From contig DJVI01000008.1 of assembly GCA_002441125.1 (NCBI GenBank), forward strand, positions 16,005 to 80,004: a stretch of 64,000 nt of DNA, written 5' to 3'. Source of the DNA: Caldifarciminota bacterium UBA6260. GTDB lineage: Bacteria > Hydrothermota > 32-111. Both the position numbers and the translations under genes were made by a program. Positions 35,600 through 45,555 of the stretch are shown piece after piece. The notes below the pieces were generated by a model, which was not told where the DNA came from, made no database searches, and was given only the letters and a program-made list of their open reading frames with translations. The first letter of the stretch is position 1; each line of letters starts with the position of its first letter.

Positions 35600-36907
35600 A
35601 TGAAAAAAATTGATTTTTCTATTCTTTTTAAAATTTTGATATCTTTTTTTTCTATACTTTTTTTTCTTTTTATTTCTATAAGAGAGAAGAATATTTTTTT
35701 AATTATACCTTTACCCATAATATTTTTACTTATACTTTTGAAAGAAAAATTTAAAGATGATATATATTTTTTGATATTTCTCTTTTTTTATGGATTTTTT
35801 TCAAGGTTATTCTATTATCTCACATCAGGTTATCCTTATAATCTTTTTTTTATTGTTCCCTTTCTTTACACATTATATTTTTTTAAAGAAATTTACATTT
35901 CTTTAAAAGATTTAACAAAGGATTTAAAAAGTTTTTATATTGTACATACACTTATAATTTTTTATATGATTCTTTTACCTTTTAAATTAAACCTTTTGGA
36001 TTCTTTTGTCCTTTTAAACTACTATTTTTTACCTCTTTTTGTTCTTTTGGATTTTAAAAATTTTAATAAAAGAATAGATAAAATATTATATATTTTATTT
36101 CCAATAATAGTAATCTTTGCTTTGTTACAATATTTTAATCTTTATATTTTTTTTGATTCTTTCTATGTGAAAAATGTTTCCTTTTACCAGTACACATCTT
36201 TAAAACTTGGGAGTTACAATAGACCATTTTCCATATTTTCTTCAGTTGAAGAGTTTTCATCTTTTCTTGTTTTAGCTTTTCTTATATTTTTAATCAGAAA
36301 AAACAAAAGATCTTTCCTTTACTCTATAGTATCATTTATACTTATACTTGTTTTTTCTTTTAGATCAGCTTTTTTTGTTTCAATCATAATTTTTTTTCTT
36401 TTCCTTTTATATGAGAAAAAGTATAAAACTTTTTTAATATTTTTTTTGTTCTTATTGATGCTTGTCATTTTTTCAACTTTTTTTATCAAAACGGACACAA
36501 CAATATATAAAAATGATAACAGGTTTACAACAATTCTTAAACATAATATTGAACCTTTTGTAAGGAATTTCGAAACATATTCTCTTAAAAACAGAATAAA
36601 CAAAATAAAGAATGACCTTGGAAACTTAAAAAGAAAACCTTTTGGTCAAGGTTTGTACCTTTCGAGTAAGGTTCTTGATAAAAATCTTGATAAGAACAAG
36701 TATGAAACAACCTTTTTTAATCTTTTGTTCTCTGGTGGTATAATATTTTTTTTATATTTTCTCTTTTCAATTTTTATTCTCTTTAGAAGGAAGAATATTT
36801 TTGCAATTCTTTATATTCTTTTCTTTATTTTTTCAAATCTTTATAATTTTCATTTAGTTTTACCTCTTCTCATAAAAATTATAGTTGAGGATTATTATGG
36901 ATATTGA
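35600..36907 (+). CDS. O-antigen polymerase/ligase-like membrane protein
   Basis: 435 residues with about 10-12 membrane helices and one large polar loop around residues 295-360 (KTDTTIYKNDNRFTTIL and KRKPFGQGLYL). That layout is typical of Wzy polymerases and WaaL ligases. The loop residue set GQGLYLSS resembles the GxGxG/Y motif in ligase-polymerase proteins. It is very Phe/Ile/Leu rich and coded with long T runs. Which of the two activities it has cannot be decided from the sequence. Confidence 0.8.
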   Translation: MKKIDFSILFKILISFFSILFFLFISIREKNIFLIIPLPIIFLLILLKEKFKDDIYFLIFLFFYGFFSRLFYYLTSGYPYNLFFIVPFLYTLYFFKEIYISLKDLTKDLKSFYIVHTLIIFYMILLPFKLNLLDSFVLLNYYFLPLFVLLDFKNFNKRIDKILYILFPIIVIFALLQYFNLYIFFDSFYVKNVSFYQYTSLKLGSYNRPFSIFSSVEEFSSFLVLAFLIFLIRKNKRSFLYSIVSFILILVFSFRSAFFVSIIIFFLFLLYEKKYKTFLIFFLFLLMLVIFSTFFIKTDTTIYKNDNRFTTILKHNIEPFVRNFETYSLKNRINKIKNDLGNLKRKPFGQGLYLSSKVLDKNLDKNKYETTFFNLLFSGGIIFFLYFLFSIFILFRRKNIFAILYILFFIFSNLYNFHLVLPLLIKIIVEDYYGY

Positions 36908-38186
36908 AAAAATTAAAGAATCACAGATTAAAAATTACAATTTTACATTGGAAAAAGTGAATAATTTTTTTAAACTGAATCCACAATTTAAAAATTTGGA
37001 ATATTCCTTCTTATGGACAACTTATGATAGTTTTTCAAAAAACTTTAAATATAAAAAAAAGAAGAAAAACATTCTTTCTATAAATTTAATATTTAAAAAT
37101 CCACCCGAAAAATTCTTTTTAACTTTTGGAAATATTCCCCCAAGTATAGTTTATTATCTGACTGAAAAAAATATGAAAAACATTTCTGTTAAACTAACGA
37201 ATAAGCCTTATGGTTTTTTTAACGGAAAAGAACTAATATATTCAAGGATTGGTAGAGTTCCTTTTGATATTGGTTCTAATAAAGTAACATTTAATGATGA
37301 AATTGAAAAAATGTATAGAGAGATCCTGTTTGATAACTATTATGATCTTTTAAGGTTTGAAATGTTGCTTGAAAAATTGTTCTCGAAAAATTTACCACTT
37401 TTCATTTTGGTCGATGAAGATAGAACAAAATTTAAAAGAGCACTTATAGAATATTTTAGAAAAAAGCGAGTTAAATCTTTTGTTTTTCAACATGGTATAA
37501 CACCATTCGATGACCAAATCCCTTTACCTATGATGAAGGAATCTTTTGTACCTCTTAATGCTGAACATTTTATATGTTGGGGGAAACATTCATACTCCTA
37601 TCTAAAGAATTTTATTTCAGAGGATAAAATAATAATAGGAGGGAATCCTACTTATGAAATCGAAAAACCGAAAGGAATTAAAGATATTGATCTTCTACTT
37701 ATAGATCAGCAGTTTATCGGTTTTGAGGAAGAATTTGAATATGTTTATAAAAGAGTATTCAATATTCTTGAAAAATTGAATGTTGATTATAAGTTGTATT
37801 TGAGAAACGAATACAATTATTCATTTCTTAGGAAGATTTTTTCTGAAAAAAGGTTGATAAAATGGGAAAAGGGTAAAATAAAAAGAATTATCGCTTGTTC
37901 TGATGTTATAGCTGGCTTCTATTCAACAGCTCTTCTTGAAGCAATGTTTTTATGCAAACCTGTGATTATGATAGATTTTTTGGAAAGGGGAGACTTCTTA
38001 GGTTTGACAAAAAGTGGAATGGTTGAGATTATCAAGAGTGAGAGTGAATTTGAAAAATCTTATGAAAATTTTAAAGGTAAAACTTTTAGCGAAGAGGAAG
38101 TTAAGCACAGATTAAAATTTTATATAGAGTATTTTGGAAGAGATTCCTCTAAGTTTATAGGGGATAAAATAATGGAAAAATTATGA
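36897..38186 (+). CDS. Probable GT-B surface-glycan transferase
   Basis: 429 residues from the ATG at 36897 (a TTG at 36885 is less likely). The C-terminal half contains SFVFQHGITPFDDQ, IIIGGNPTYEIE and VIAGFYSTALLEAMFLCKPVIM, the pattern of capsule and CDP-glycerol-transferase-like GT-B enzymes. The N-terminal half is not recognised. It overlaps its neighbours by 11 bp and 4 bp. It is likely to extend or modify the same surface glycan, but donor and acceptor are unknown. Confidence 0.7.
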   Translation: MDIEKIKESQIKNYNFTLEKVNNFFKLNPQFKNLEYSFLWTTYDSFSKNFKYKKKKKNILSINLIFKNPPEKFFLTFGNIPPSIVYYLTEKNMKNISVKLTNKPYGFFNGKELIYSRIGRVPFDIGSNKVTFNDEIEKMYREILFDNYYDLLRFEMLLEKLFSKNLPLFILVDEDRTKFKRALIEYFRKKRVKSFVFQHGITPFDDQIPLPMMKESFVPLNAEHFICWGKHSYSYLKNFISEDKIIIGGNPTYEIEKPKGIKDIDLLLIDQQFIGFEEEFEYVYKRVFNILEKLNVDYKLYLRNEYNYSFLRKIFSEKRLIKWEKGKIKRIIACSDVIAGFYSTALLEAMFLCKPVIMIDFLERGDFLGLTKSGMVEIIKSESEFEKSYENFKGKTFSEEEVKHRLKFYIEYFGRDSSKFIGDKIMEKL

Positions 38187-39226
38187 AGAGAGTTTGTTTT
38201 GTTGACCTATCTCCCTATAGAGGTGGAGCTGAGATTTCCTTAGAAAAACTTGTGAACACTTTAAATGGAAGATTTAAAATAGATTTTCTTGTATATGATA
38301 AAAAAAATTGGAATTTAAATGAAAATATAAATATTACGAGTTTATCTTTCAGTAAAAAAACTATATTGTTAAAAAAGAATATAGTTAACATTTTGTTATT
38401 TTTAAGAGAGGTTATAAAAAACTTGGAAAATGTTAGAATCGATTCTGAAATTTTAATTTCAAATACTTTTAAGTCACATATATTTGTTTTCATTTTAAAA
38501 ATCTTTAGAAAAGATTTTAAATGGATAATAATGGAAAGGGATATGTATGAAAATATTTTTATAAAAGGTTTAAAAAGATCCATATATGTATTTTCTGATG
38601 GTATTATATTTAATTCAAAATTTTTAAGAAAAAGTTATGGGATTAGAAAATCTGAAGTTTTGTACAACATAATAGAAAAAGGAAAAGAATCAAAAAAAGA
38701 TTTTAGAACATTTCTTTATTATGGTGATCCTACTTATGAAAAGGGATACGATAGGGTTTTCGAAGTTTTTGAAAAAATAAATCATTTATTCAAAGATACA
38801 AAGCTGATTATCGTTAAGAAAAAAGATGGTTTTTTCGGAAAAGAGTTAAAGGAGAAAAATTTATCTTTTGAAATTCATTTTAAAAGTTACGATGAAATAG
38901 ATAGTGTTCTTAAAGAGAGTTCATTTTTGCTTTTCCTTAATAGAAAAACTGAGACATTTTCAAGGATAGTAGCTGAAAGTATGTCATACGGTGTTATACC
39001 AATAATTTTAAAAGGAAACGGAATGGATGATTATGTTTTTGATGGATATTCCGGTTTGGTATTAGAAAGTTACGAAATCGATAAAATTTTAGATAGATTT
39101 ATAGAATTTAAAAATAAATTTAATTTAGAAAAGATATCTTCAAACTGTAAAAAAATTGTGGAAGAAAAATTTTCATCTGAAAAAATACAGAATGATTTTT
39201 TGAATATTTTAGGTGGGAAGATCTGA
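38183..39226 (+). CDS. Glycosyltransferase family 4-like
   Basis: 347 residues. N-terminal CFVDLSPYRGGAEISLEKL is the GT4 opening. The C-terminal half has FRTFLYYGDPTYEKGYDRVFEVF and ETFSRIVAESMSYGVIPIIL, which replaces the usual E-x7-E with a variant. It is the last gene of the glycan cluster. Its stop codon lies inside a strong inverted repeat shared with the convergent ftsZ end. Confidence 0.85.
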   Translation: MKRVCFVDLSPYRGGAEISLEKLVNTLNGRFKIDFLVYDKKNWNLNENINITSLSFSKKTILLKKNIVNILLFLREVIKNLENVRIDSEILISNTFKSHIFVFILKIFRKDFKWIIMERDMYENIFIKGLKRSIYVFSDGIIFNSKFLRKSYGIRKSEVLYNIIEKGKESKKDFRTFLYYGDPTYEKGYDRVFEVFEKINHLFKDTKLIIVKKKDGFFGKELKEKNLSFEIHFKSYDEIDSVLKESSFLLFLNRKTETFSRIVAESMSYGVIPIILKGNGMDDYVFDGYSGLVLESYEIDKILDRFIEFKNKFNLEKISSNCKKIVEEKFSSEKIQNDFLNILGGKI

Positions 39227-39236
39227 TCTTCCCACC
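39212..39236. terminator. GC-rich hairpin between convergent gene ends
   Basis: GGTGGGAAGATC at 39212-39223 and its exact complement at 39225-39236 give an 11-12 bp perfect stem. It covers the stop of the 38183 gene and lies 19 bp beyond the ftsZ stop. A second G-rich run (GTGGGGGAGG) follows. Neither strand has a clear U-tract, so it may be a weak bidirectional terminator or an mRNA 3'-end shield. Confidence 0.6.
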
Positions 39237-39254
39237 GTGGGGGAGGTAAAACTA

Positions 39255-40370
39255 TTAATCGCTCGCTCTTCTTAAAAATGCAGGTTTTTCAATATCTTCT
39301 TCTTTTGAATAGTTCCTTTTAACTGTAAATTTATCTTCAAGGCTTTCTTTTACATCTTTGTTCTCTGAGAAAAGTTCCAAAGCTTCAGCTTTTTCAGGTT
39401 TCTTTTCAACATTACTGTTTATTCCTGTAGCAACTATTGTGATTCTAACCTCATCCTCAATATTGTTATCGTAAATGACACCCCATGTTAAATTTATATC
39501 GTTGTTGTTTGTTCTTTTCTTAATTATTTCTATTGCATCCTCAACATCTCCCCAAGCGAGTCTTTCCGGACCTGTAATAGAAAGTAAAATTGCAGAGGCT
39601 TTGTCTATTGATGCATCTTCAAGTATAGGACAATCGAGTGCAATCTGAGCTGCGCTTGCTCCCTTATCATCTCCCTTTGCACTTCCAACACCAATTATTG
39701 CATCACCTCTGTGAGACATTATACTTTTCACATCAGCGAAATCTCTGTTTATGTATCCAGGTCTTGTAATTACATCTGAAATACCTTTTGTTGCCTGATA
39801 CAAAACATTGTCTGCACTTTCGAATAACATGTTTAAAGGTGTTGATCTATCACATATCATTTTTAGTTTTTCGTTTGGAACAACAATCATAGTATCAACT
39901 ATCTCTTTCAATTTTTTTATACCGATATCTGCTGCTTCGTTTCTCTTCTTTCCTTCGAATTGGAAAGGTCTTGTTACAATAGCGATAGTTAAGATACCAA
40001 GTTCCTTTGCAATTTCCGCAACAACGGGACTTGCACCAGTTCCAGTTGCTCCTCCCATTCCAGCTGTAATGAAAACAAGGTCACTACCTTCGAGAACTTT
40101 TTTTATCTCATCCTTATTCTCTTCAGCTGCCTTTTTTCCTATTTCCGGATCTCCACCACCACCGAGTCCTTTCGCTATAGACCTACCTATTTGAATCTTT
40201 GTCGGTGCTTTTGATAGACTAAGGATCTGAAGATCGGTATTGATCGATATAAAGTCAACTCCTGTAAACTTATAACTTATCATCCTGTTTACAGCGTTTC
40301 CACCTGCACCACCTATTCCCAGCACTTTTATTTTTGCTGGTTGGATCTGATCGTTAACTGGCATAAACAT
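39255..40370 (-). CDS. ftsZ: Cell division GTPase FtsZ
   Basis: 371 residues. GTP-binding motifs: VLGIGGAGGNAVNRM (about residues 15-29), FITAGMGGATGTGASPV (tubulin signature), and the synergy-loop region with VDTMIVVPNEKL. The C-terminal conserved tail IEKPAFLRRASD, which binds FtsA and other partners, is intact after a short acidic linker. The start ATG at 40370 has a strong GGGGGAG site 5-6 bp upstream. It is the last gene of the dcw operon, 14 bp after ftsA. Confidence 0.98.
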   Translation of the reverse strand: MFMPVNDQIQPAKIKVLGIGGAGGNAVNRMISYKFTGVDFISINTDLQILSLSKAPTKIQIGRSIAKGLGGGGDPEIGKKAAEENKDEIKKVLEGSDLVFITAGMGGATGTGASPVVAEIAKELGILTIAIVTRPFQFEGKKRNEAADIGIKKLKEIVDTMIVVPNEKLKMICDRSTPLNMLFESADNVLYQATKGISDVITRPGYINRDFADVKSIMSHRGDAIIGVGSAKGDDKGASAAQIALDCPILEDASIDKASAILLSITGPERLAWGDVEDAIEIIKKRTNNNDINLTWGVIYDNNIEDEVRITIVATGINSNVEKKPEKAEALELFSENKDVKESLEDKFTVKRNYSKEEDIEKPAFLRRASD

Positions 40371-40384
40371 TTTTCTCCCCCTTT

Positions 40385-41608
40385 TTATAATTTAAAAAGA
40401 TCTTTTATTGTTTCAAACATTTTTGAAAAAGAACCTGAAATGTTCATTCTCTTTTTTCCACTATAACCTTTTGTTAAAAATTTAGGAGTTATATATTCAA
40501 GTATTCCACATGCTACAGCAAAGGATGGGTCCTTTATCTGTTCTGACATACCAACATTCAATTTTGGATAACCTATTTTTGCTGGAATGTTCATTTTCCT
40601 TTCAAACCTTTCCTTTATACCTTTCAGATTCGCTGTTCCTCCAGTCAAAACTATTCCAGCATTCAGTTTATCGAAGAGTTGTGATGATGCGAGTGATTGC
40701 TGGATAAACTCAATAAGCTCATCAACTCTTGGTGCAATTATTTCATAAAGTTCGAGGGAACCTATTTCCCTTTCATCGTTGTCGGTTAAACCTTTTACCT
40801 TGAACTTTTCATCTGGGTTTAAGTTATCCTTTATGCAACTTCCATATTTCTTTTTTACATTTTCAGAGTCATTGCTTGTTAATCTTAAACCTATTGAAAT
40901 ATCTTTTGTAATGTTGGCTCCACCAATCTCTATAGTGTCTATCTCCCTTATAACAGAATCTGTGAAAACTGTAATTTTTGTTGTCCCTCCTCCAATATCA
41001 ATTAAAGCGACACCCAGTTCTTTTTCCTCTTCAGAAAGAACGGAGTAGGAAGCTGCGATATGTTGTGATACATAATCCTCTACTCTATATCCTGCTCTCT
41101 CAATCACATTACTATAATTTTGAATAATAAGTGATGGAATTGTTATAACCATAGTTTCGCAAAGAAGTTTTGATCCTATAAGTCCAACTGGATTTTTTAT
41201 ATTCTCCTGTGTATCAACTGTAAAGTTTCTTTCGATAACATGTATTATTGGATTATCACCTATAGACATTACTTTGCTCTGATTTATAGCTCTTAAAACA
41301 TCGTTTTCAGTTATAACGGAGTTCTGTTTAGGTAACGCTATAGTTCCTTTTCCTGTGATACCTTTGGTTTCAATGCCACCTATAGAAGCAAAAAGATTGT
41401 CCGGTTTTATTCCAGCCATGACTTCGGCTTTTAACATTGAATCTTTTATCGCTGCTACAGTAGATTCAACATCGGTTATTTTTGATTTAAACATCTTGTG
41501 TTTTGATGATTCTCCAACTCCTCTAAGATTTATAGTGTTTTCATCTTCTAAAGTAGCGATGAGTGTCTTAACAGTTGAAGTTCCAATATCTAATACTGTT
41601 ATCACCAT
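40385..41608 (-). CDS. ftsA: Cell division protein FtsA
   Basis: 407 residues. Actin-like fold motifs: VLDIGTSTVKTLIA at the start, VALIDIGGGTTKITVF, and IVLTGGTANLKGI. The SHS2 (1C) subdomain lies around residues 80-165. The C-terminus FSKMFETIKDLFKL is an amphipathic helix for membrane attachment. FtsA tethers FtsZ filaments to the inner membrane. It sits between ftsQ and ftsZ as in most dcw clusters. Confidence 0.97.
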   Translation of the reverse strand: MVITVLDIGTSTVKTLIATLEDENTINLRGVGESSKHKMFKSKITDVESTVAAIKDSMLKAEVMAGIKPDNLFASIGGIETKGITGKGTIALPKQNSVITENDVLRAINQSKVMSIGDNPIIHVIERNFTVDTQENIKNPVGLIGSKLLCETMVITIPSLIIQNYSNVIERAGYRVEDYVSQHIAASYSVLSEEEKELGVALIDIGGGTTKITVFTDSVIREIDTIEIGGANITKDISIGLRLTSNDSENVKKKYGSCIKDNLNPDEKFKVKGLTDNDEREIGSLELYEIIAPRVDELIEFIQQSLASSQLFDKLNAGIVLTGGTANLKGIKERFERKMNIPAKIGYPKLNVGMSEQIKDPSFAVACGILEYITPKFLTKGYSGKKRMNISGSFSKMFETIKDLFKL

Positions 41609-41625
41609 ATTTACCTCACTTTTAT

Positions 41626-42366
41626 TTATTTTTTTACATATATTCCATTTTTAAACCTTAGGTCAAAAATCCTATAATCAAGTTCTTCAAACTGTTCTAA
41701 TTTTGGTATCCTTTCACCTTTTGCAATAACAACAACTTTATTTTTCTTTGTATGAATTTTAATCCCTTCATAATCAAAAGATATCTTTTTGATATTATTT
41801 CTCTCTCTTATTATATCTTTAAAGATTGTGGGAAGGCCTGAGATGTCATATACAGATTTAATATTTTTTGTTTCAGTTTCACAGAAAACATAGTTTGCAA
41901 TGGAATATTTACCACTTTTCCCAATCTCCATATCTTGAAAAATTACAATGTTATCATCTAAAAGTAGTAATGGGACTTTTCTATAAACTATAACTTCCAG
42001 TTTTGAAGGTAAACTCTTTTTTATATTTTTAATTTTAAAATCATCATAATTTTTATTTAAAAGTTCTCCTATTTTTTCAGATTTTACTTTAAAAATATTT
42101 TCACCTATAAAATCTTTGAATATTTTGTTATCAAGTTCGATTTTTTCATTTAAAACTTTAATTTTAACATTTTTTATTGTAAAAATTTTCATATTTATAA
42201 ATTTATTTGAAAGGAAAAAAATGATAAAACCAGCAATTGAAAATAAAATAAAAAGCTTAAAAATTTTCAAAGCTAATTGTTTTAACTTCTTTTTCCCTTT
42301 TTTCTTTTTATTCTCTTTTTCTCTTAAAAGAAGATCGTATCTTCCGTTATAGTATCTCAACTTCAA
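41626..42366 (-). CDS. ftsQ: Cell division protein FtsQ (DivIB)
   Basis: 246 residues. A basic cytoplasmic tail (Lys-rich, residues 15-30) precedes one membrane helix (about 35-53), then a POTRA-like domain (FTIKNVKIKVLNEKI, then NIKKSLPSKLEVIVYRKVP) and the FtsQ beta domain. FtsQ links early and late division proteins in the periplasm. It is recognised by topology and position, since the family is poorly conserved. It overlaps murB by 20 bp. Confidence 0.85.
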   Translation of the reverse strand: MKLRYYNGRYDLLLREKENKKKKGKKKLKQLALKIFKLFILFSIAGFIIFFLSNKFINMKIFTIKNVKIKVLNEKIELDNKIFKDFIGENIFKVKSEKIGELLNKNYDDFKIKNIKKSLPSKLEVIVYRKVPLLLLDDNIVIFQDMEIGKSGKYSIANYVFCETETKNIKSVYDISGLPTIFKDIIRERNNIKKISFDYEGIKIHTKKNKVVVIAKGERIPKLEQFEELDYRIFDLRFKNGIYVKK

Positions 42367-43168
42367 GCTCCAGTTCTATTTTTTTTTCTTCGTAAACCTT
42401 TTTTTTGATTATTGAAACCAATTTTAAAAAATCGGTTCCGCTACCTTTACCTCTGTTGATTATAAAATTCGTATGTTTTGCTGAAACACAAATATCGTTA
42501 ACACAGAAACCCCTAAGACCAACATCATCTATGAGTTTCCATGCAGGTTGATAGGATGTTGGATTTTTAAAAGTTGACCCTAAAGTTTTTGCATCCTGTG
42601 GTTGGTTTCTTTTTCTTAATTTGATAAACTTTTCGATATTTTTCATTATTCTCGATTTTTTACCTTTTACAAATCTGAATGTAGCGAAAGTTATAACACT
42701 TTCAATGTTTGTTTCTCTGTATGAAAAATAAATTTCGCTTTTATCCTTTTTTCCATCCAAAGTTTCCAAACTTACAAGGTTGTTTGAAATATTTTTCCCA
42801 AACGCTCCAGCATTCATCTTAATCATTCCACCTATTGTCCCAGGTATTCCAACAAGTTCTTCAAAACCTGTAAGATTTTCATTTATCATAAAATTTATAA
42901 ATGTTGTGAACTTTACTCCAGCTCCAACCATTATAGTCTCATCATTCAGTTTTTCTATTTTCAAAAAATCTCCACCAAGTTTATAAAAATTTTTTTTATA
43001 CCTCTTTTTTGAGAAAAGTACTTTTGAACAGTTACCAAGAATTTTTGTTTCTTCCATCATTTTTATTTGTGAAAGGTCATCCATATTCTCTGCTACAATA
43101 AGTTTACCTGTATGTCCTATTCGAATGTAAGAGATTTTTGAAAAATCGAAATCTTTATATATTTTCAT
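42347..43168 (-). CDS. murB: UDP-N-acetylenolpyruvoylglucosamine reductase
   Basis: 273 residues, type II size. It reduces enolpyruvyl-UDP-GlcNAc to UDP-MurNAc with FAD and NADPH. FAD-site motifs: LGGDFLKIEK and GIPGTIGGMIKMNAGAFG. The active-site Ser is in LGSTFKNP (about residue 204) and the Arg is in FSYRETNI. The gene overlaps murC by 14 bp. The FAD loop near the N-terminus (SYIRIGHTGKL) differs from the usual NTSYKIGG. Confidence 0.93.
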   Translation of the reverse strand: MKIYKDFDFSKISYIRIGHTGKLIVAENMDDLSQIKMMEETKILGNCSKVLFSKKRYKKNFYKLGGDFLKIEKLNDETIMVGAGVKFTTFINFMINENLTGFEELVGIPGTIGGMIKMNAGAFGKNISNNLVSLETLDGKKDKSEIYFSYRETNIESVITFATFRFVKGKKSRIMKNIEKFIKLRKRNQPQDAKTLGSTFKNPTSYQPAWKLIDDVGLRGFCVNDICVSAKHTNFIINRGKGSGTDFLKLVSIIKKKVYEEKKIELELEVEIL

Positions 43169-44543
43169 TCTTTATTTCCTCAACGAAAGATTTTGAATAA
43201 GTATTTATGTCTCCGGCACCGATGAAAAGAAATATGGTTTTTTCTTCAATGAACCTTTTTAAAAAATCTTTTAAATCTTTTTTATCTTCAACATAATAGA
43301 CATCTTCATTTTTTATCTTTTTAATCTCATCGTAAAGATTTTTTCCTGAAACTCCCTTTACAGGTAATTCTCTTGCAGGATATATATCAGTTATTACCGT
43401 TATATCTGATTTTGAAAGAATATCGGCAAATTGGTTTAAAAGTTTTATCGTTCTTGAAAAAAGATGTGGCTGAAAAATGGTAACAATTTTGTAATCTCCC
43501 ATATTTTTAGCTGAACTTATAACCGTAAAGATTTCATTTGGATGATGTGCATAATCATCAACAACATATATATCATTTTTTTCATTCTTATAGATTATCT
43601 CAAACCTTCTTTTTACACCTGTAAAATCCTTTATCCCTTCAAATATTGTTTTGTATGGAATACCCATCTCTATCGCTACAGAAACTGCTGCAAGAGAGTT
43701 AAGGACATTATGTTTACCGGTAATATTTAACTGTATATCTCCTATAGGCATGTTTTTGAAAACGAGAGTATAAGAAGAATTCATAACTCCCATTTTTACA
43801 TTTATAGCTTTCACATCAGCTTTTCTTAGGAAACCGTATGTTATTATCTTTTTCTCAATTTTTGGTATTATTTCATTGTTGTTAAGATCATCCAAACATA
43901 TAACAACACAGCCATAGAAGGGAACAGAGTTGGCAAATTTTACGAAATGTTCTTTAATATCGTTTATATCTTGGTAATTATCAAGATGATCCTCATCTAT
44001 ATTTGTAATTACTGCTATAGATGGAAAAAGTTTCAAAAATGATTTGTCACTCTCATCAGCTTCCGCAATAAGATAATCTCCTTTTCCCAAAGTTGCGTTT
44101 GAATCGGAAAATATTTTTACCTGTCCTCCTATTATCAATGTTGGATCGAGTTTTGCTTTTTTAAAGATTGAAGCTATCAGAGATGTTGTTGTTGTTTTTC
44201 CATGTGTTCCAGCAACACCGATTGAAAATTTCATTTTCATAAGTTCAGCAAGCATTTCAGCTCTCTGTATCACAGGGATTTTTTCTTTAATAGCATAAAC
44301 GAGTTCAACATTATCCATTTTTACTGCCGATGAATAAACTACAACATCAGCGTTGACTACATTTTCCCATCTGTGTCCAATGTAAACTGTTATACCTATT
44401 TCTCTAAGATGTTCAATGATAGGGGAATCTTTTATATCTGAACCTGTAATTTTGTATCCCATTCCAGCAAGAACTTCCGCTATACCGCTCATTCCTATTC
44501 CACCTATACCAACAAAATGAATGTTTTCGATATTTTTAAACAT
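43155..44543 (-). CDS. murC: UDP-N-acetylmuramate--L-alanine ligase
   Basis: 462 residues. Adds L-Ala to UDP-MurNAc with ATP. Motifs: HFVGIGGIGMSGIAEVL at the start, ATP loop GVAGTHGKTTTTSLIA (about residues 109-124), LIAEADESD, NIDEDHLDNY and DDYAHHPNEIF. All the usual Mur-ligase residues are visible. It lies between murG and murB. Confidence 0.97.
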   Translation of the reverse strand: MFKNIENIHFVGIGGIGMSGIAEVLAGMGYKITGSDIKDSPIIEHLREIGITVYIGHRWENVVNADVVVYSSAVKMDNVELVYAIKEKIPVIQRAEMLAELMKMKFSIGVAGTHGKTTTTSLIASIFKKAKLDPTLIIGGQVKIFSDSNATLGKGDYLIAEADESDKSFLKLFPSIAVITNIDEDHLDNYQDINDIKEHFVKFANSVPFYGCVVICLDDLNNNEIIPKIEKKIITYGFLRKADVKAINVKMGVMNSSYTLVFKNMPIGDIQLNITGKHNVLNSLAAVSVAIEMGIPYKTIFEGIKDFTGVKRRFEIIYKNEKNDIYVVDDYAHHPNEIFTVISSAKNMGDYKIVTIFQPHLFSRTIKLLNQFADILSKSDITVITDIYPARELPVKGVSGKNLYDEIKKIKNEDVYYVEDKKDLKDFLKRFIEEKTIFLFIGAGDINTYSKSFVEEIKNENI

Positions 44544-45555
44544 ACTCTTTTACCATTCCTATCTGTTTTTTTAAATCATACTCTGATTTTTCTTCTACAT
44601 TTTCTTTCGTTAGAAGTTTTTCCATTGCAGAAATAAGTTTTTCCTTTGTTAACTCTTTTTCCCTAATAACAACAAACCTATCCTTTTTTAGGCCTATCCT
44701 TTCAAGATTTTTTATCTGTTCACTATTTGAAGCATTTTCAAAAGGTATGAATATAGCTTTTTTATTTAAACTTTTAATTTCAGCAACAGATATAGCACCA
44801 CTTCTCGAAATAACTATATCTGAAACTGAGTACAAAAATCCCATATTCTCATAGAAAGGTAAAATATTAATTTCATTATAATCTTTAAAATCTTCATAAT
44901 GGTTACCGGCAACAAGGATCATGTTGAATTTTACTTTAAGAGGATAAAGAAAATCTATAATTTTTTTGGCAACATTTTTTGCACCCTGACTTCCCCCGAA
45001 AATAAGTATAGTTTTTTTACTTTTATCTAACTTCAAAGAAGGATCATCTTTAAATTCGAATATATTTTCTCTGAGTATATGTCCTATGTGAACTATTTTT
45101 CTGTTATCAACATATTTAAACGGTAAAGGAAAACCTGAAAAAATTTTTAATGCATATTTTGAAAATATCCTATTTGTCTTACCTATAACAGCATCCTGCT
45201 CTAAAAGTAGCATCTTTTTCCCAAGAATGATGGATGCTATTCCAACAGGGAATGAAATGTAGTTACCAGCGAGGATAACTGTTTTAGGTTTTAAGATCTT
45301 TAATATTTTTATTGAGTATAAAAGTAGTGATGGGAATTTTAAAATGAAATTTAGTGGTTTAAAAGATTTTATATCGAGTATCAAAGGTTTTATTTTGTAA
45401 GTATTATAAATCTTTTTTTCTATATCCCTATTACCACAGATATAGTATACATTGTATTCTGTTAAATTCTTTCCAAGAGTAATTGCTGGTATTATATGTC
45501 CACCAGTTCCACCAGCACAGATAATAATGTTACTCTTATCTTCTTTATAATTCAT
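44536..45555 (-). CDS. murG: UDP-GlcNAc:undecaprenyl-PP-MurNAc-pentapeptide GlcNAc transferase
   Basis: 339 residues. It turns lipid I into lipid II on the inner face of the membrane. Motifs: IICAGGTGGHIIPAITLG at the start, LLEQDAVIGKTNRI, ILIFGGSQGAKNVAKKI and VISRSGAISVAEI. The length is slightly short for MurG but complete. It overlaps murC by 8 bp and ftsW by 11 bp. Confidence 0.96.
   Translation of the reverse strand: MNYKEDKSNIIICAGGTGGHIIPAITLGKNLTEYNVYYICGNRDIEKKIYNTYKIKPLILDIKSFKPLNFILKFPSLLLYSIKILKILKPKTVILAGNYISFPVGIASIILGKKMLLLEQDAVIGKTNRIFSKYALKIFSGFPLPFKYVDNRKIVHIGHILRENIFEFKDDPSLKLDKSKKTILIFGGSQGAKNVAKKIIDFLYPLKVKFNMILVAGNHYEDFKDYNEINILPFYENMGFLYSVSDIVISRSGAISVAEIKSLNKKAIFIPFENASNSEQIKNLERIGLKKDRFVVIREKELTKEKLISAMEKLLTKENVEEKSEYDLKKQIGMVKEYV

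Noticed and set aside
33423..39226. Recent horizontal transfer of the glycan cluster
   Set aside because: It is very rich in T runs, but that follows from membrane proteins and the already low GC; no mobile genes or flanking repeats are visible, so composition alone is not enough.
39808..40194. Open frame on the + strand opposite ftsZ
   Set aside because: Antisense of a conserved gene; Pro/Ser-rich translation with no family features.
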